Assembly: GCA_026645745.1 (NCBI GenBank)
Contig: JAPKMU010000002.1
Coordinates: forward strand, 1-47,525
Reading direction: 5' to 3'
DNA: 47,525 nucleotides
Source: Anaerolineae bacterium
GTDB taxonomy: Bacteria > Chloroflexota > Anaerolineae > Aggregatilineales > Phototrophicaceae
Notes under the pieces: model-generated
The model's input: the letters and a program-made list of their open reading frames with translations, nothing else
Databases searched by the model: none
What the model was told of the DNA's origin: nothing
Shown here: positions 25,452 to 34,795 of the stretch, piece by piece
Layout: each line of letters begins with the position of its first letter
How positions within the stretch are numbered: position 1 is the stretch's first letter
Made by a program: the position numbers and the translations under genes

Positions 25452-26366
25452 TTAGAGTACGATCAACTGACTGGCAATCTGTTCCGCCAGCCAAATCAGG
25501 ATGACGATGTTGATCGCCATAATGAACTGAATCTGAATCGATCCGCTGATTTCGACTGCCTCACCGCCGCGCATATCGGTACGCGGACGATAAATCGCCG
25601 CAACGCCGACAGCCGCCGCCAGCGGAATTGCCAGCCATGTCGGGAACGCCCCTTGAAAAATTGCGAAGAGGAAACAGACCACGCCCAGCGCAATCGCACT
25701 GTACATCAACAGCCGCGTATTGCCCGCGCCGACCATGATCGCGGTATTTTTCAACCCAGCAGCTTTATCCATGTCGTAATCACGAAGCTGGTTATAAAGC
25801 TGACCGTAAGCAGAGATCAGCGATGCACCAATGGCGATCAACCAGACGTTTCCCGGTGAAGCGTCATATACGAAATAGCCCGCAAGCAGGAGCAGACCGC
25901 TCAACATGAGCGAGTGGGAGAGAATGTCCGTCACAGGGTACGCTTTTAAACGCACCGGACGCCATGAGTAGAGATGAGAAAGGAGCAGGGTCGCCCCACC
26001 GATCAAAAAGACATGCAGACCACACACCGCATAGGCGATCAACGTGACGACAGCGACTAGGCGGCACGCAGCATAACCAAAGCGTGAACCGATTTCGCCC
26101 GTTGAAATTGGGTTGCGAGCGGCGCGATCTGGATCGCGTGCATCGTCCGGCGCATCTTCAATATCGTTGATCATGAAAGCGTAAGCGACGGCAAGAATGT
26201 TGGCGATGGTCACAGCGATCATCCGCCAATCGAGTGACACATTGTTTGGGTGCGCGGCAAGAAGTGATCCCAGTACCGTAAGCGGCAAGACAAATGGGAT
26301 ATATTCCTTCCAACGGGTTAGACGGATCAACCCGCGAATCTGTGTGCGAAGGGGTGTTTGGGTCAA
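25452..26366 (-). CDS. UbiA-family prenyltransferase
   Basis: A 304-residue membrane protein with about eight helices. The first Asp-rich motif is FMINDIEDAPDDARD (NDxxDxxxD) and the second is QLRDYDMDKAAGLKN, the two magnesium-diphosphate sites of UbiA enzymes. Members attach prenyl chains to aromatic acceptors in quinone, chlorophyll or haem synthesis, or make ether lipids; the acceptor here cannot be told, and no pathway genes are adjacent. The start is TTG, supported by a strong AGGAGG (26374-26379, minus strand) seven bases upstream. Confidence 0.88.
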   Translation of the reverse strand: MTQTPLRTQIRGLIRLTRWKEYIPFVLPLTVLGSLLAAHPNNVSLDWRMIAVTIANILAVAYAFMINDIEDAPDDARDPDRAARNPISTGEIGSRFGYAACRLVAVVTLIAYAVCGLHVFLIGGATLLLSHLYSWRPVRLKAYPVTDILSHSLMLSGLLLLAGYFVYDASPGNVWLIAIGASLISAYGQLYNQLRDYDMDKAAGLKNTAIMVGAGNTRLLMYSAIALGVVCFLFAIFQGAFPTWLAIPLAAAVGVAAIYRPRTDMRGGEAVEISGSIQIQFIMAINIVILIWLAEQIASQLIVL

Positions 26367-26457
26367 GCTCCGACCTCCTCAATCCTAAAAAGAACCTGAG
26401 AATCACGTGAGTCAAATACGAGAATGCTAAAAAGATAACACAGGATTGTAAAGATCG

Positions 26458-26486
26458 TTGCGCATTGGGGCTAGGAACAGGATACT
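26458..26486 (+). promoter_or_regulatory. Candidate promoter for the M1-type peptidase gene
   Basis: TTGCGC (26458-26463), a 17-base spacer and GATACT (26481-26486) lie in the divergent region between UbiA and the peptidase gene. The -10 is near consensus; the -35 is weak. Confidence 0.33.
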
Positions 26487-26519
26487 TAAACCGTTTGGAC
26501 TTACGAGGATGTGCCGCTG

Positions 26520-28130
26520 GTGACAACCGTTCTTCTGCTACTCACGCTTTTGATCATTCCACTTTCCGGGTGCAATTTCCGGGCGGTTGAACCTGCACCG
26601 CTCACCCCAACCACTGTGCGCGTCACGATTGATCACGGGTCACCTGTGCCGACCTTGAATGTGCCAGCAAGCCGCGTGTTACAAATCATTCCCACTCCAT
26701 CCATGCAAATCGACATTCCGCCGACCAATACGCCGGACGGCGCGTGCCCCGGTTCTGGCGCGTATAGCCGATCTGAGCATACGGTTGCGGCTGAAATTGA
26801 TTACGCCGCCAAGATTGTCCAAGTGCAGCACCAAGTTCAATGGACGAATCACTCCGGTGATGCTGTGGATACATTCGTTTTGAACCTTGAGCCAAACCGT
26901 TTTTCAGGTGTAGTGACGATGAACGGCGTGACAGTCGAGGCGCTGACAGGTGAGGAAATCATCCAAGCAACAGCATTTGAACTCACCGGACGGCGTTTAA
27001 CCGTTGAACTCTCTGCGCCGCTGGCAATCGGTTGTGCGCTGCAAGCAGAGCTTTCCTATCGTCTCGCAGTGCCGCCCGTTGGCACAGGCTTGAACGCGCT
27101 GAACGGCTATTTTGGATACACCGTGCGCCAGATGAATCTCGGTCACTGGCTGGCAACGGTTGCGGTGAATCGCGGCGGGGAATGGATTTCACATGATGCA
27201 GTACAGATTGGCGAGCAAATCGTCGCAGAATCGGCGGATTGGGATGTGACGCTGATCGTGAATAATGCACCATCCGACCTCACAATCGCCGCACCCGGTC
27301 AGCTTGACCGCCCGGAAAATGCTGTGTGGCATTACCAGCTTGAGCGATCGCGCGAGTTTGCAGCAAGTATGAGTGATGAATTTAATGTCACGCTGCAAGA
27401 TGCACCTGATGGCACGATGGTTGAGCTGTATTCGTTCACTGAAGCCTCAACCGGGAGCACAAGCGGCGCAGTAGACGGCGCGGGGCATGCGCTTCTGGTC
27501 GCAGTAAATTCGCTGGGCATGTACTCAGATTTGTTTGGTGCATTCCCATATCCTCGCTTCGTCGTGGTCGAAGGGGATTTTGCCGATGGGATGGAGTTCA
27601 GCGGTTTGGTTTTTGTCGGGCGCGATTGGTTTCGCGGCTATACCGGTGAACCGGGTGGCTACCTGACGATCATCACCGTGCATGAGGTCGCGCATCAATG
27701 GTGGTATGCGCGCGTCGGTAATGATCAAGCGATCACGCCTTGGCTCGATGAAGCGCTGGCGACTTACAGCGAATATATCTTCTTCGAGGAGTTCTATCCT
27801 GATTTGCGCGATTGGTGGTGGGATTTCCGCGTAAACTCGTTTGTGCGTTCGCAGTCAGACTATATCGCGGCGTCCGTAGACAGCCCGGTCTACACGTTCA
27901 CGACGGTGCGGCAGTATATCAACGCGGTGTATTTGCGCGGCGCTCGCATGCTCCATGCCCTGCGCGAGGATTTGGGGACAGATCCATTCTTTGATTGGCT
28001 GCGCCGGTATTCGGAGGCGGGCGCGAACCGGGTGGTCACGCCCGATATTTTCTGGTCGCTGCTTACGCCAGAACAGCTTGAGCAGACGCGCGAAACCCGC
28101 GCCGAATACCTGACCGATTCGGATTATTGA
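26520..28130 (+). CDS. M1-family metallopeptidase lipoprotein
   Basis: A protein of about 536 residues. GAGGA at 26505-26509 best supports GTG 26520; GTG 26511 is an alternative three codons upstream. The N terminus is a lipoprotein signal ending in PLSGC. The middle is a beta-rich domain as in aminopeptidase N. DGMEFSGLVF stands in the GAMEN exopeptidase position. The zinc site is H388-E-V-A-H392 followed by 18 residues and E411 in WLDEALATY, the exact M1 spacing. It should be a surface or periplasmic metallopeptidase. Its 3' end overlaps convergent rarA by 7 bases. Confidence 0.9.
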   Translation: MTTVLLLLTLLIIPLSGCNFRAVEPAPLTPTTVRVTIDHGSPVPTLNVPASRVLQIIPTPSMQIDIPPTNTPDGACPGSGAYSRSEHTVAAEIDYAAKIVQVQHQVQWTNHSGDAVDTFVLNLEPNRFSGVVTMNGVTVEALTGEEIIQATAFELTGRRLTVELSAPLAIGCALQAELSYRLAVPPVGTGLNALNGYFGYTVRQMNLGHWLATVAVNRGGEWISHDAVQIGEQIVAESADWDVTLIVNNAPSDLTIAAPGQLDRPENAVWHYQLERSREFAASMSDEFNVTLQDAPDGTMVELYSFTEASTGSTSGAVDGAGHALLVAVNSLGMYSDLFGAFPYPRFVVVEGDFADGMEFSGLVFVGRDWFRGYTGEPGGYLTIITVHEVAHQWWYARVGNDQAITPWLDEALATYSEYIFFEEFYPDLRDWWWDFRVNSFVRSQSDYIAASVDSPVYTFTTVRQYINAVYLRGARMLHALREDLGTDPFFDWLRRYSEAGANRVVTPDIFWSLLTPEQLEQTRETRAEYLTDSDY

Positions 28131-29365
28131 CTTTTGGGCGGGTAGTAGCGGCGCTTGGAGAGTTCTTCCGGCAGGAAGGACTCAGAACCGTCACTTTTGC
28201 CATAGCCGAGGTCTTTCATCAAGCGGGTAGGGGCGTTGCGGAGCTGCATTGGGATCGGCAGATTACCCGTCCGTTGAACATCTTCGAGCGCGGCATAAAT
28301 TGCCTCGGTTGAGCGTGATTTCGGCGCACTCGCTAGATAGATCGCACCGTGCGAAAGTGCCCATGTGCATTCTGGGTAGCCGATCGTTTCAACCGCGCGA
28401 AAAACGTTGTTCGCAGTCACCAGCGCGTTTGAATCCGCAAGCCCCACGTCTTCACTGGCGAAAATGACCATGCGCCGGGCGATGAATATCGGATCTTCGC
28501 CCGCGTCGATCATACGCGCCAAGTAGTAGAGTGCAGCATCGACGTTTGAGGCGCGCATCGATTTTATGAAGGCGCTGATCGTGTTGTAGTGTTCTTCTCC
28601 GGCGCGGTCGTAACGCATATGCTTCGACTGGAGCGCGCTTTTCAGATGTTCTAACGTGAGCCGTCGATCTTTGTCCGTCGTATACAAAGCGGCAGCATTT
28701 TCGATCAGATTGAGCGAAAGGCGCGCATCCCCGTTCGCGTAGTTAGCGAGAAAATCTAACCCGTCTTCGTCCAGCGACACTGTGAGCACCTGTGCGCCGT
28801 GCGTGATGATCCGCTTGATCTCGTCAACCGTGAGCGCATTCAGCACATAAACTTGACTGCGGGAAAGCAGCGCCGAGATGACTTCAAAACTTGGATTCTC
28901 GGTTGTTGCGCCGATCAAGATAATCGTGCCATCCTCGACATACGGGAGCAGAAAATCCTGCTGCGCCTTGTTGAAGCGGTGAATTTCATCGAGAAACAGA
29001 ATCGGCGCGGGTGTGCTGCGCTGCTCATCTTGCGGCATCAAGCTGAATAAGTCCGGCGCGGCATTCGGATCACGGTAGCCGCGTTCACGCCGTGCCCGCT
29101 CGACAATCTGTCGCAGATCATCCTTGCCCGCGCTCACAGCGGAAAGCTCGAAGAAACCGCGTCCGGTTGACGCAGCGATAATGCGCGCGAGCGTCGTTTT
29201 GCCAACCCCCGGCGGTCCCCAGAAGATCATTGAGCGCACTTTGTCGCCCTGAATCATCTGGTAGATCGGCTTGCCTTTGCCGACGAGATGCGCTTGCCCA
29301 ACGAACTCCTCTAACGTGGTTGGACGGATGCGGTCTGCTAGTGGTTGAGAAGCAGATTTCGCCAT
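28124..29365 (-). CDS. rarA: Replication-associated recombination protein RarA (MgsA)
   Basis: A 413-residue AAA+ ATPase of the clamp-loader group. Walker A is GPPGVGKT (50-57), Walker B is [16 protein letters not shown], and sensor 1 is [11 protein letters not shown]. The C-terminal half carries the RarA tetramerisation region with [18 protein letters not shown] and the closing ...KRRYYPP. RarA acts at stalled replication forks. I chose ATG 29365, immediately after the upstream stop; a longer frame to 29386 overlaps that gene and lacks a ribosome site. The length is normal for the family. Confidence 0.95.
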   Translation of the reverse strand: MAKSASQPLADRIRPTTLEEFVGQAHLVGKGKPIYQMIQGDKVRSMIFWGPPGVGKTTLARIIAASTGRGFFELSAVSAGKDDLRQIVERARRERGYRDPNAAPDLFSLMPQDEQRSTPAPILFLDEIHRFNKAQQDFLLPYVEDGTIILIGATTENPSFEVISALLSRSQVYVLNALTVDEIKRIITHGAQVLTVSLDEDGLDFLANYANGDARLSLNLIENAAALYTTDKDRRLTLEHLKSALQSKHMRYDRAGEEHYNTISAFIKSMRASNVDAALYYLARMIDAGEDPIFIARRMVIFASEDVGLADSNALVTANNVFRAVETIGYPECTWALSHGAIYLASAPKSRSTEAIYAALEDVQRTGNLPIPMQLRNAPTRLMKDLGYGKSDGSESFLPEELSKRRYYPPKSQ

Positions 29366-29366
29366 C

Positions 29367-29759
29367 TTATACAACCTTGATGACACGGGTCGGTTTGAGC
29401 CGGATGATGATCATGTCAAACTTGAGCCAAGTTTCGATGTCTTTTTCAGCTTGTTCCGGCGCTTCGTAATAGCGGGTCATTCTTTTCATCCACGCATAAT
29501 CCGGGTCTTCTTCGACGATCATCTCACCTTTGATCAGATACGAAGACTCGCCGGATTCGCCGCCGATGGATACCGAGCCTTTCGGGTTGGCGCGGATGTT
29601 CTTCACCTTTTTCGTCCTGCGCTCCGCGATGAAAATGATCTCATCGCCTTCAAGCATGAACCAGACCGGGACAGTATGCGGATAGCCATCACTATCTAGG
29701 GTCGAAATGCGAGCGATCAACGGCTTGCGGAGAAATTCGCGCGCGGCGTCGTCAAACAT
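29367..29759 (-). CDS. PNPOx-fold (pyridoxamine 5'-phosphate oxidase-like) protein
   Basis: A 130-residue protein starting at ATG 29759 (GAGGAG ten bases upstream). FLRKPLIARISTLDSDGYPHTVPVWF and TKKVKNIRANPKGSVSIGGE are the first strands and the flavin-binding helix pattern of the split-barrel FMN/F420-binding family. The C terminus (EKDIETWLKFDMIIIRLKPTRV) closes the barrel. The cofactor may be F420 or FMN, and the substrate is unknown. Its TAA lies one base before the rarA start, so the two are co-expressed. Confidence 0.83.
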   Translation of the reverse strand: MFDDAAREFLRKPLIARISTLDSDGYPHTVPVWFMLEGDEIIFIAERRTKKVKNIRANPKGSVSIGGESGESSYLIKGEMIVEEDPDYAWMKRMTRYYEAPEQAEKDIETWLKFDMIIIRLKPTRVIKVV

Positions 29760-29833
29760 GGGGCTGCTGCTCCTCTTTCCAAAGTCCGCGTATTGTACCT
29801 GATCTATATGTCGAATTGACGGCAAAACATGCG

Positions 29834-29864
29834 AAAAAGGCGCTGCATGATTCGCAGCGCCTTT
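29834..29864 (-). terminator. Terminator of the TspO-family gene
   Basis: AAAGGCGCTGC (29836-29846) pairs with GCAGCGCCTTT (29854-29864), an 11-bp stem with a 7-base loop. On the minus strand it is followed by further T residues, fitting the gene that ends at 29889. Confidence 0.82.
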
Positions 29865-29888
29865 CTCTCAGCTAGAACTTCAGAAATG

Positions 29889-30695
29889 TTATGCGACTGC
29901 TGCTGGTTGAGGGCGACGCACAAACAGGCGTACTGCTGCTCCAACCGCGATTGCGATTGCGATGGCGAGCGCAGTGGTATCAACTAACCCGCTGTTGAGT
30001 GATGACAGCACCGCAAATGTGGGCGTATCAAACGGGCGAACATAGATGCCGACGAGCGCCCATACGACGACAAGCGCATAGGCAATGTCGCGCCGGATGA
30101 TCAGCATCAGTGCGGCAAGCACCGCCGCTACTGCCATCATAATTACTGCCCACACATCGGCTGTGATGCCCAATAACGCGGTAACGTTTCCCGACGTGTA
30201 CAGCGCCGCCGCGAAGTTGGCTACCGTTGCAACCGTAATCCATCCCAAGTAAATGCTGAAAGGGATATGCACTGCCCACTTTTCGAGTGTTGTCACGCGG
30301 GCGCGACCAATGTTGAGGCGGGTATAGATTGCAAGGAGCGATGCCAATAACACAAGCATCGCAACCGTGCTTTCCCAGATAAGATTGTTGAGGAAGAGGA
30401 TCAGCCAAGTGACGTTCGCAATGCCGCTCACGATGAAGAAAATGCTGATCTGTTCATGAATAGGGCTGTCATAATTGGCGGGGCGCAGTTGATAGGTGAT
30501 ATACGCGCCCAGCCCTAAGTAAATCACACCCCAGATGGCGAATACATAGCCCGCTGGAAGAAAAAAGATCGCGCGGGATTCGCCAAGTTCGGTTGTGGTA
30601 TATGGGAAAATATCCGCTGATTGAGCAAGGAAGTTCATGGCGAGAATCGCCACAAACGCAAGCGCATTAACTATTGCCAGAGTACGAAATCGCAT
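29889..30695 (-). CDS. TspO/MBR-related tryptophan-rich membrane protein (long form)
   Basis: A 268-residue membrane protein, longer than canonical TspO (about 160 residues). The TspO-like part includes IFFLPAGYVFAIWGVIYLGLG (the PxGYVFxxWxxxY block), ANVTWLILFL and HIPFSIYLGWITVATVANF (WxxVATxxN). Extra C-terminal helices follow (AVIMMAVAAVLAALMLI, YALVVVWALVGIYV, ALAIAIAIAVGAAVRLFV). TspO proteins bind porphyrins or other hydrophobic ligands and affect tetrapyrrole or stress responses; the role of this long form is unclear. ATG 30695 is chosen because AAAAGG lies ten bases upstream; a longer open frame extends to 30782. Confidence 0.75.
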   Translation of the reverse strand: MRFRTLAIVNALAFVAILAMNFLAQSADIFPYTTTELGESRAIFFLPAGYVFAIWGVIYLGLGAYITYQLRPANYDSPIHEQISIFFIVSGIANVTWLILFLNNLIWESTVAMLVLLASLLAIYTRLNIGRARVTTLEKWAVHIPFSIYLGWITVATVANFAAALYTSGNVTALLGITADVWAVIMMAVAAVLAALMLIIRRDIAYALVVVWALVGIYVRPFDTPTFAVLSSLNSGLVDTTALAIAIAIAVGAAVRLFVRRPQPAAVA

Positions 30696-30742
30696 GTGAA
30701 CGATGCCTTTTCTGTTGGTGAGCACAATAAATCCTTGATGAT

Positions 30743-30750
30743 CAGTATAG
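30743..30750 (-). promoter_or_regulatory. Candidate -10 element (CTATACTG) for the TspO-family gene
   Basis: The minus strand reads CTATACTG about 48 bases upstream of the chosen start. No clear -35 is seen. The same 8-mer lies upstream of the genes at 7705 and 47065. Confidence 0.3.
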
Positions 30751-30861
30751 TCTCCAAATCTGCACAAGACGTGCTTCTTCATTACAAGTTAAGCGCTTGA
30801 TTCGTTTCTCTTAATGCGCAGGTTCAGATGCGTATAGATCGTTCAAACGTTTCGGTGACGC

Positions 30862-30867
30862 TATAAT
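30862..30867 (+). promoter_or_regulatory. Consensus -10 element upstream of the ComM-like gene
   Basis: A perfect TATAAT lies 28 bases before the ATG at 30896. The -35 is weak (nearest candidates GTTCAA or TTCAAA with short spacers). Confidence 0.4.
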
Positions 30868-30895
30868 CTTGCACGTGCCGCCGAAGGGGAAAAAT

Positions 30896-32449
30896 ATGCT
30901 TTCGACTGTTCGCGCTTGTGCATTGGTGGGCTTAGATGGATTCATCATTGAAGTTCAGACTGATTTCAACCCGCGTGCGAGTATTCCCCAGTTTGTCATC
31001 GTTGGTCAGGCGGATAACGCGATCAAAGAAAGCCGCGAACGTGTTAAATCAGCGATTCGTAATTCAGGGATGCAGTTTCCAAATAAGGCGTATGTCGTCA
31101 ACTTGAGTCCGGCGTCGCTGCCCAAACACAGCACCGCCTATGACCTTGCGATTGCGATGGGCGTGCTTGCGGCGACCGATCAAGCCCCACTCCCTGAGCT
31201 TGAGAATGCGCTGTTTATTGGTGAGCTTTCGCTCAATGGCGAGGTTTGCCATGTGAATGGCATTCTTTCAATGGTTTATGCGGCAGCGCAGACGGGAATT
31301 CGGCGCGTGTATCTCCCTGCGGCAGATGCACCGCAAGCCGCGCTGGTGAGCGATGTTGACATCTACCCGGTGAAATCTCTCGGTCAGTTGATTGAGCATC
31401 TGTACGGGCTTGATCCGATTCCCGTCTTTCGCAGTGATCCCTCACAACTCCAAACACCGCCTGATAACTTTGGCGCAATCACCGATTTTTCAGCCGTTAA
31501 AGGACAAGAGCAGGTCAAGCGCGCGTTGGAAATCGCCGCCGCCGGAAATCACAATTTGCTCATGATCGGGTCGCCCGGGACGGGAAAAACACTTCTTGCC
31601 CGCGCAATGCCCGGTATCCTGCCCGCACTGACATTTGTGGAAGCGCTCGAAATCACGCGCATCTATTCGGTTGCCGACTTGCTTGAAGCTGATCATCCGT
31701 TGATCGCGTCACGTCCTTTCCGCGCGCCGCATCACACAATTTCACAGGCGGGGTTGGTTGGCGGCGGCAGTACACCACGCCCCGGCGAGACAACGCTTGC
31801 GCATCGCGGCGTGTTGTTCCTCGACGAAGCGGTTGAGTTTGCGCCCAGAGCGCTCGAAGCTTTGCGACAGCCCATTGAAGATAGAATTGTGACCATCAGC
31901 AGAGCTGGCGGAAGCATGACGTTTCCTGCCAGTTTTTTGCTGGTCTTGGCGATGAATCCTTGCCCCTGCGGGTATCACGGCGATCCCGTTCATGCTTGCT
32001 CCTGCTCACCGACGGCAATCGCCAAGTACCAAGCGAGGTTGTCAGGTCCACTGCTAGATCGGATCGATATTCATATTCATGTGCCGCAGGTAGACTACGA
32101 TAAACTCATGGGTACGGAACGCGGCGAAACTTCGGCGGTTGTTCGGGAACGCGTGGAGCAGGCGCGGGTACGCCAGCGTGAACGATATACGGCATTGACA
32201 GGCGTATACGCCAACAGCGATATTGGCGTGAACGACATCGAGACCTATTGTTCGATGACCCCCACCGCAAAATCACTGTTTGAGACGACTATTCGGCGGT
32301 TGAATTTTAGTGCGCGAAGCTATCATCGAATGCTCAAGTTGGCGCGCACAATTGCTGATCTTGGCGACAGCGCGTTGATTGATGTGCCGCATGCGGCTGA
32401 AGCAATTCAGTACCGCGCACGTTTGATGATGTCTGAAGGACGCTCATGA
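30896..32449 (+). CDS. comM: YifB/ComM-family Mg-chelatase-like AAA ATPase
   Basis: A 517-residue protein. The N-terminal 180 residues (TVRACALVGLDGFIIEVQTDF ... AYDLAIAMGVLAA) form the ChlI/S5-like domain of YifB/ComM. The AAA+ core has Walker A GSPGTGKT, Walker B VLFLDEAVEF and the family-specific Cys cluster MNPCPCGYHGDPVHACSCS. The C-terminal helical domain holds RSYHRMLKLARTIADL. ComM is a helicase aiding branch migration during natural transformation. ATG 30896 follows AAGGGGA with a six-base gap. The stop overlaps the next gene start (ATGA). The first translated part of the call is firm; the transformation role is from family knowledge. Confidence 0.93.
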   Translation: MLSTVRACALVGLDGFIIEVQTDFNPRASIPQFVIVGQADNAIKESRERVKSAIRNSGMQFPNKAYVVNLSPASLPKHSTAYDLAIAMGVLAATDQAPLPELENALFIGELSLNGEVCHVNGILSMVYAAAQTGIRRVYLPAADAPQAALVSDVDIYPVKSLGQLIEHLYGLDPIPVFRSDPSQLQTPPDNFGAITDFSAVKGQEQVKRALEIAAAGNHNLLMIGSPGTGKTLLARAMPGILPALTFVEALEITRIYSVADLLEADHPLIASRPFRAPHHTISQAGLVGGGSTPRPGETTLAHRGVLFLDEAVEFAPRALEALRQPIEDRIVTISRAGGSMTFPASFLLVLAMNPCPCGYHGDPVHACSCSPTAIAKYQARLSGPLLDRIDIHIHVPQVDYDKLMGTERGETSAVVRERVEQARVRQRERYTALTGVYANSDIGVNDIETYCSMTPTAKSLFETTIRRLNFSARSYHRMLKLARTIADLGDSALIDVPHAAEAIQYRARLMMSEGRS

Positions 32450-33570
32450 TCGAAACAAAGCCGACGGGTAAGCCCGGTTGGTTGAGACGTGTTGTGGGGT
32501 TGTTGATTTTTGGCTCTTTCGCAGTTGCCTTCACATTGGCGGTCATCGAGCTTATCGTTCGAGTGGTTCCGCTCTATCCTGATCGGTTTGTGGTTTACGA
32601 TGCGGCAACAGGCTGGCGACACATTCCCAATTTCACAGGGACGTATCTGTTTCCACCATGTTTAGGGGAATACCATCAAACCGTCACGATCAATAGTCAC
32701 GGGCTGCGGGATGTTGAACACAGTTATGAGCGCACAGAAGATGATCCTTATCGTGTGCTGCTGCTGGGTGATTCGCTGACGACGGGTTTTGAAGTTCCTT
32801 TTGATGTGACGGCATTTCGTGAAGCCAATGTCCTGTTAAATCAGGGAAGCGCATTCCCGGTAGAGATAATCAACGGAGGACATCAGGGCTACAACACGGT
32901 GCAGTCGCTCGCCTTCTATATGGTGGAAGGCAGACGCTACCAGCCTGATCTTGTGATTCTGCTGTTTGAACCTTCAAACGACATTAGCGATAACAACCAT
33001 TTCTTACGCACAGGCGGTTCGACGTACTTGCCGTATGCTGCGCTTGACGAACAAGGTGTGCTGACGATTCACGAAGGTGATGTGTCGCAGCCTGATCCTT
33101 TCAAAGCTGCATTGAATCCGCTTCATGATGCGCTCTACAGTGCTTCAAACTTGTATCGTTTGCTCTATGATCGCGCAACAGTGGGGCGAGGTTTCACACT
33201 GACTCTGACTCATGAACAGTACGCGGCAGAACTCGACCGCGCCTCTCAGATCACTGCCGCGCTGCTCGATGAACTCCGAAGCGTTGTTGAAGCAGATGGC
33301 GCAGCTTTCGGGGTGATCATTGCTCCGTTGAATTGGAATCGCATTAACCCAAGCTTGGAAGCGTGGCAGTGGATTACGCAGACTCTAGAGGAGCAGGGTA
33401 TCGTATACCGGTATCCTCAAGAGGTGTTTGACAATTCATCTACTGGTCAGAACCTGTTTTACACCTGTGATGCCTATCATTGGACGCCGTCCGGACATGC
33501 GCTCATGGGTACTGTGATGACAGAGTTTATCACTGCAATGCACCTAGCCCGTTCAGACGACACTCGGTAA
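32446..33570 (+). CDS. Membrane-anchored SGNH/GDSL hydrolase (copy 1)
   Basis: A 374-residue protein with an N-terminal membrane helix (LLIFGSFAVAFTLAVIELIV). The SGNH blocks are LLLGDSLTTGFEV (nucleophile Ser), NGGHQGYNTVQSLAFY (Gly), FEPSNDISDNN (Asn) and the C-terminal DAYHWTPSGHALM (catalytic Asp/His). Such proteins are extracytoplasmic esterases or acyl-transferases acting on acylated glycans. It is translationally coupled to comM and followed 20 bases later by a paralogue of identical length. Confidence 0.85.
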   Translation: MIETKPTGKPGWLRRVVGLLIFGSFAVAFTLAVIELIVRVVPLYPDRFVVYDAATGWRHIPNFTGTYLFPPCLGEYHQTVTINSHGLRDVEHSYERTEDDPYRVLLLGDSLTTGFEVPFDVTAFREANVLLNQGSAFPVEIINGGHQGYNTVQSLAFYMVEGRRYQPDLVILLFEPSNDISDNNHFLRTGGSTYLPYAALDEQGVLTIHEGDVSQPDPFKAALNPLHDALYSASNLYRLLYDRATVGRGFTLTLTHEQYAAELDRASQITAALLDELRSVVEADGAAFGVIIAPLNWNRINPSLEAWQWITQTLEEQGIVYRYPQEVFDNSSTGQNLFYTCDAYHWTPSGHALMGTVMTEFITAMHLARSDDTR

Positions 33571-33589
33571 CCTTTGACGAAAGCCAAAA

Positions 33590-34714
33590 ATGAACGCCGC
33601 TCCCTCATTGAATCCAAAGCCCGGCAGTCGAAATCTTAGGCGAACTGCGCTTCGGCTGCTGCTGATCAGCATCGTTACCATCACATTAACACTTGGGATG
33701 ATCGAAATTGTTGTCCGGGTTGCGCCGCTGTACCCGCACATCTTCTACAAATATGATCCGGTCTTCGGTTGGCGGCATGTTCCGAACATGAGCGGGACTT
33801 ACCTCTATGTGACGTGTTTGGGGGAATACAGCCAAACCGTACCGATCAACGGCTTAGGCTTGCGCGATGTTGAGCACACCTATGATGATTTTGGGGTCGC
33901 AAGCCGTGTGTGGATTGCGGGTGACTCGCTTGCTGCTGGCTTTGAAGTTTCGCTTGAGCAAACTTTTTTTCGACAGGCGGAGACACGCTTGAATGATAAT
34001 CCGGTTTCTGGATCGGTGTCGTTCGAAGTGATTAATGGCGGACACCAAGGATATAACACAGCCCAGTCGGTGATCCTGTATGAGCGAGAAGGGATTCGGT
34101 ACGCGCCAGACGTGGTGATCCTGATGTTTGAAACCGCGAATGATGTGACCGAAAACAGCCACCTGCTGCGTTATAACGGCTCGACGTACTATCCATATTT
34201 TGAGCTGGATGACGAAGCGGAGCTGGTTTTTCATGAAGGCGATCCCTCACAGATCGATCCTCGTAAGCCGCCAGTGAACATCATTCATGACAATTTGTAC
34301 AATCTGTCTTTCTTGTACAGGTTGCTCTACGACCGCTTGAGTCTGATTCGCGGCGTTATGCGCTTCAACGAGGCGACCGGTCAACAATCCCTTGTAAGTC
34401 AATCGTATGAGATAACGGCGGCTTTAATTCGCCGCTTTCGTCAGGCGGTTGAGGCGAATGGCGCGCGGTTTGGCGTGATCATCGCTCCGCTTAACTGGGA
34501 GCGACCGGGAAGCAATACGGCAATTTGGGAATGGTTGGCACAGTTTCTTACAGATGAAGGTATCCCTTTTCGCAATCCGCAGCCCCTGTTTGATTCGGTT
34601 ACATCTGAAGAACCCCTGTTTTATTCATGCGATAAGTATCATTGGCGTCCTGCCGGACACGCTCTTATGGCAGACGTACTTGCCGATTTGATCGTCGAAA
34701 TCGCAACAGGTTAG
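33590..34714 (+). CDS. Membrane-anchored SGNH/GDSL hydrolase (copy 2)
   Basis: A 374-residue paralogue of the preceding gene, with the same architecture: an N-terminal helix (LLLISIVTITLTLGMIEIVV), IAGDSLAAGFEV (nucleophile Ser), NGGHQGYNTAQSVILY, FETANDVTENSHLLRY and DKYHWRPAGHALM. Shared blocks such as GWRHVPNMSGTYL and LRDVEHTY versus LRDVEHSY show descent by tandem duplication, with enough divergence that it is old. It may act on a different acyl ester. The gene stops just before the promoter and operator of the next unit. Confidence 0.85.
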   Translation: MNAAPSLNPKPGSRNLRRTALRLLLISIVTITLTLGMIEIVVRVAPLYPHIFYKYDPVFGWRHVPNMSGTYLYVTCLGEYSQTVPINGLGLRDVEHTYDDFGVASRVWIAGDSLAAGFEVSLEQTFFRQAETRLNDNPVSGSVSFEVINGGHQGYNTAQSVILYEREGIRYAPDVVILMFETANDVTENSHLLRYNGSTYYPYFELDDEAELVFHEGDPSQIDPRKPPVNIIHDNLYNLSFLYRLLYDRLSLIRGVMRFNEATGQQSLVSQSYEITAALIRRFRQAVEANGARFGVIIAPLNWERPGSNTAIWEWLAQFLTDEGIPFRNPQPLFDSVTSEEPLFYSCDKYHWRPAGHALMADVLADLIVEIATG

Positions 34715-34725
34715 AAAAATGTAAG

Positions 34726-34754
34726 TTGACACGCACCGTGAAGGCTAATAGCAT
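34726..34754 (+). promoter_or_regulatory. Sigma-70 promoter of the DUF4260-tetR unit
   Basis: Perfect -35 TTGACA (34726-34731), a 17-base spacer and a -10 TAGCAT (34749-34754). The -10 lies inside the first operator palindrome, which fits repression by promoter occlusion. Confidence 0.6.
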
Positions 34755-34774
34755 TAGTCTTGTGAAGGCTAATG
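34741..34774. promoter_or_regulatory. Three-half-site palindromic operator, likely TetR-bound
   Basis: AAGGCTAAT (34741-34749), ATTAGTCTT (34753-34761) and AAGGCTAAT (34765-34773) alternate in orientation with 3-base spacers. They form two overlapping 21-bp inverted repeats, each with one mismatch. It overlaps the -10 of the promoter and precedes a two-gene unit that ends in a TetR regulator, so autoregulation is the natural reading. Confidence 0.6.
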
Positions 34775-34795
34775 ACAATAGGTTTGAGGTGCGCG

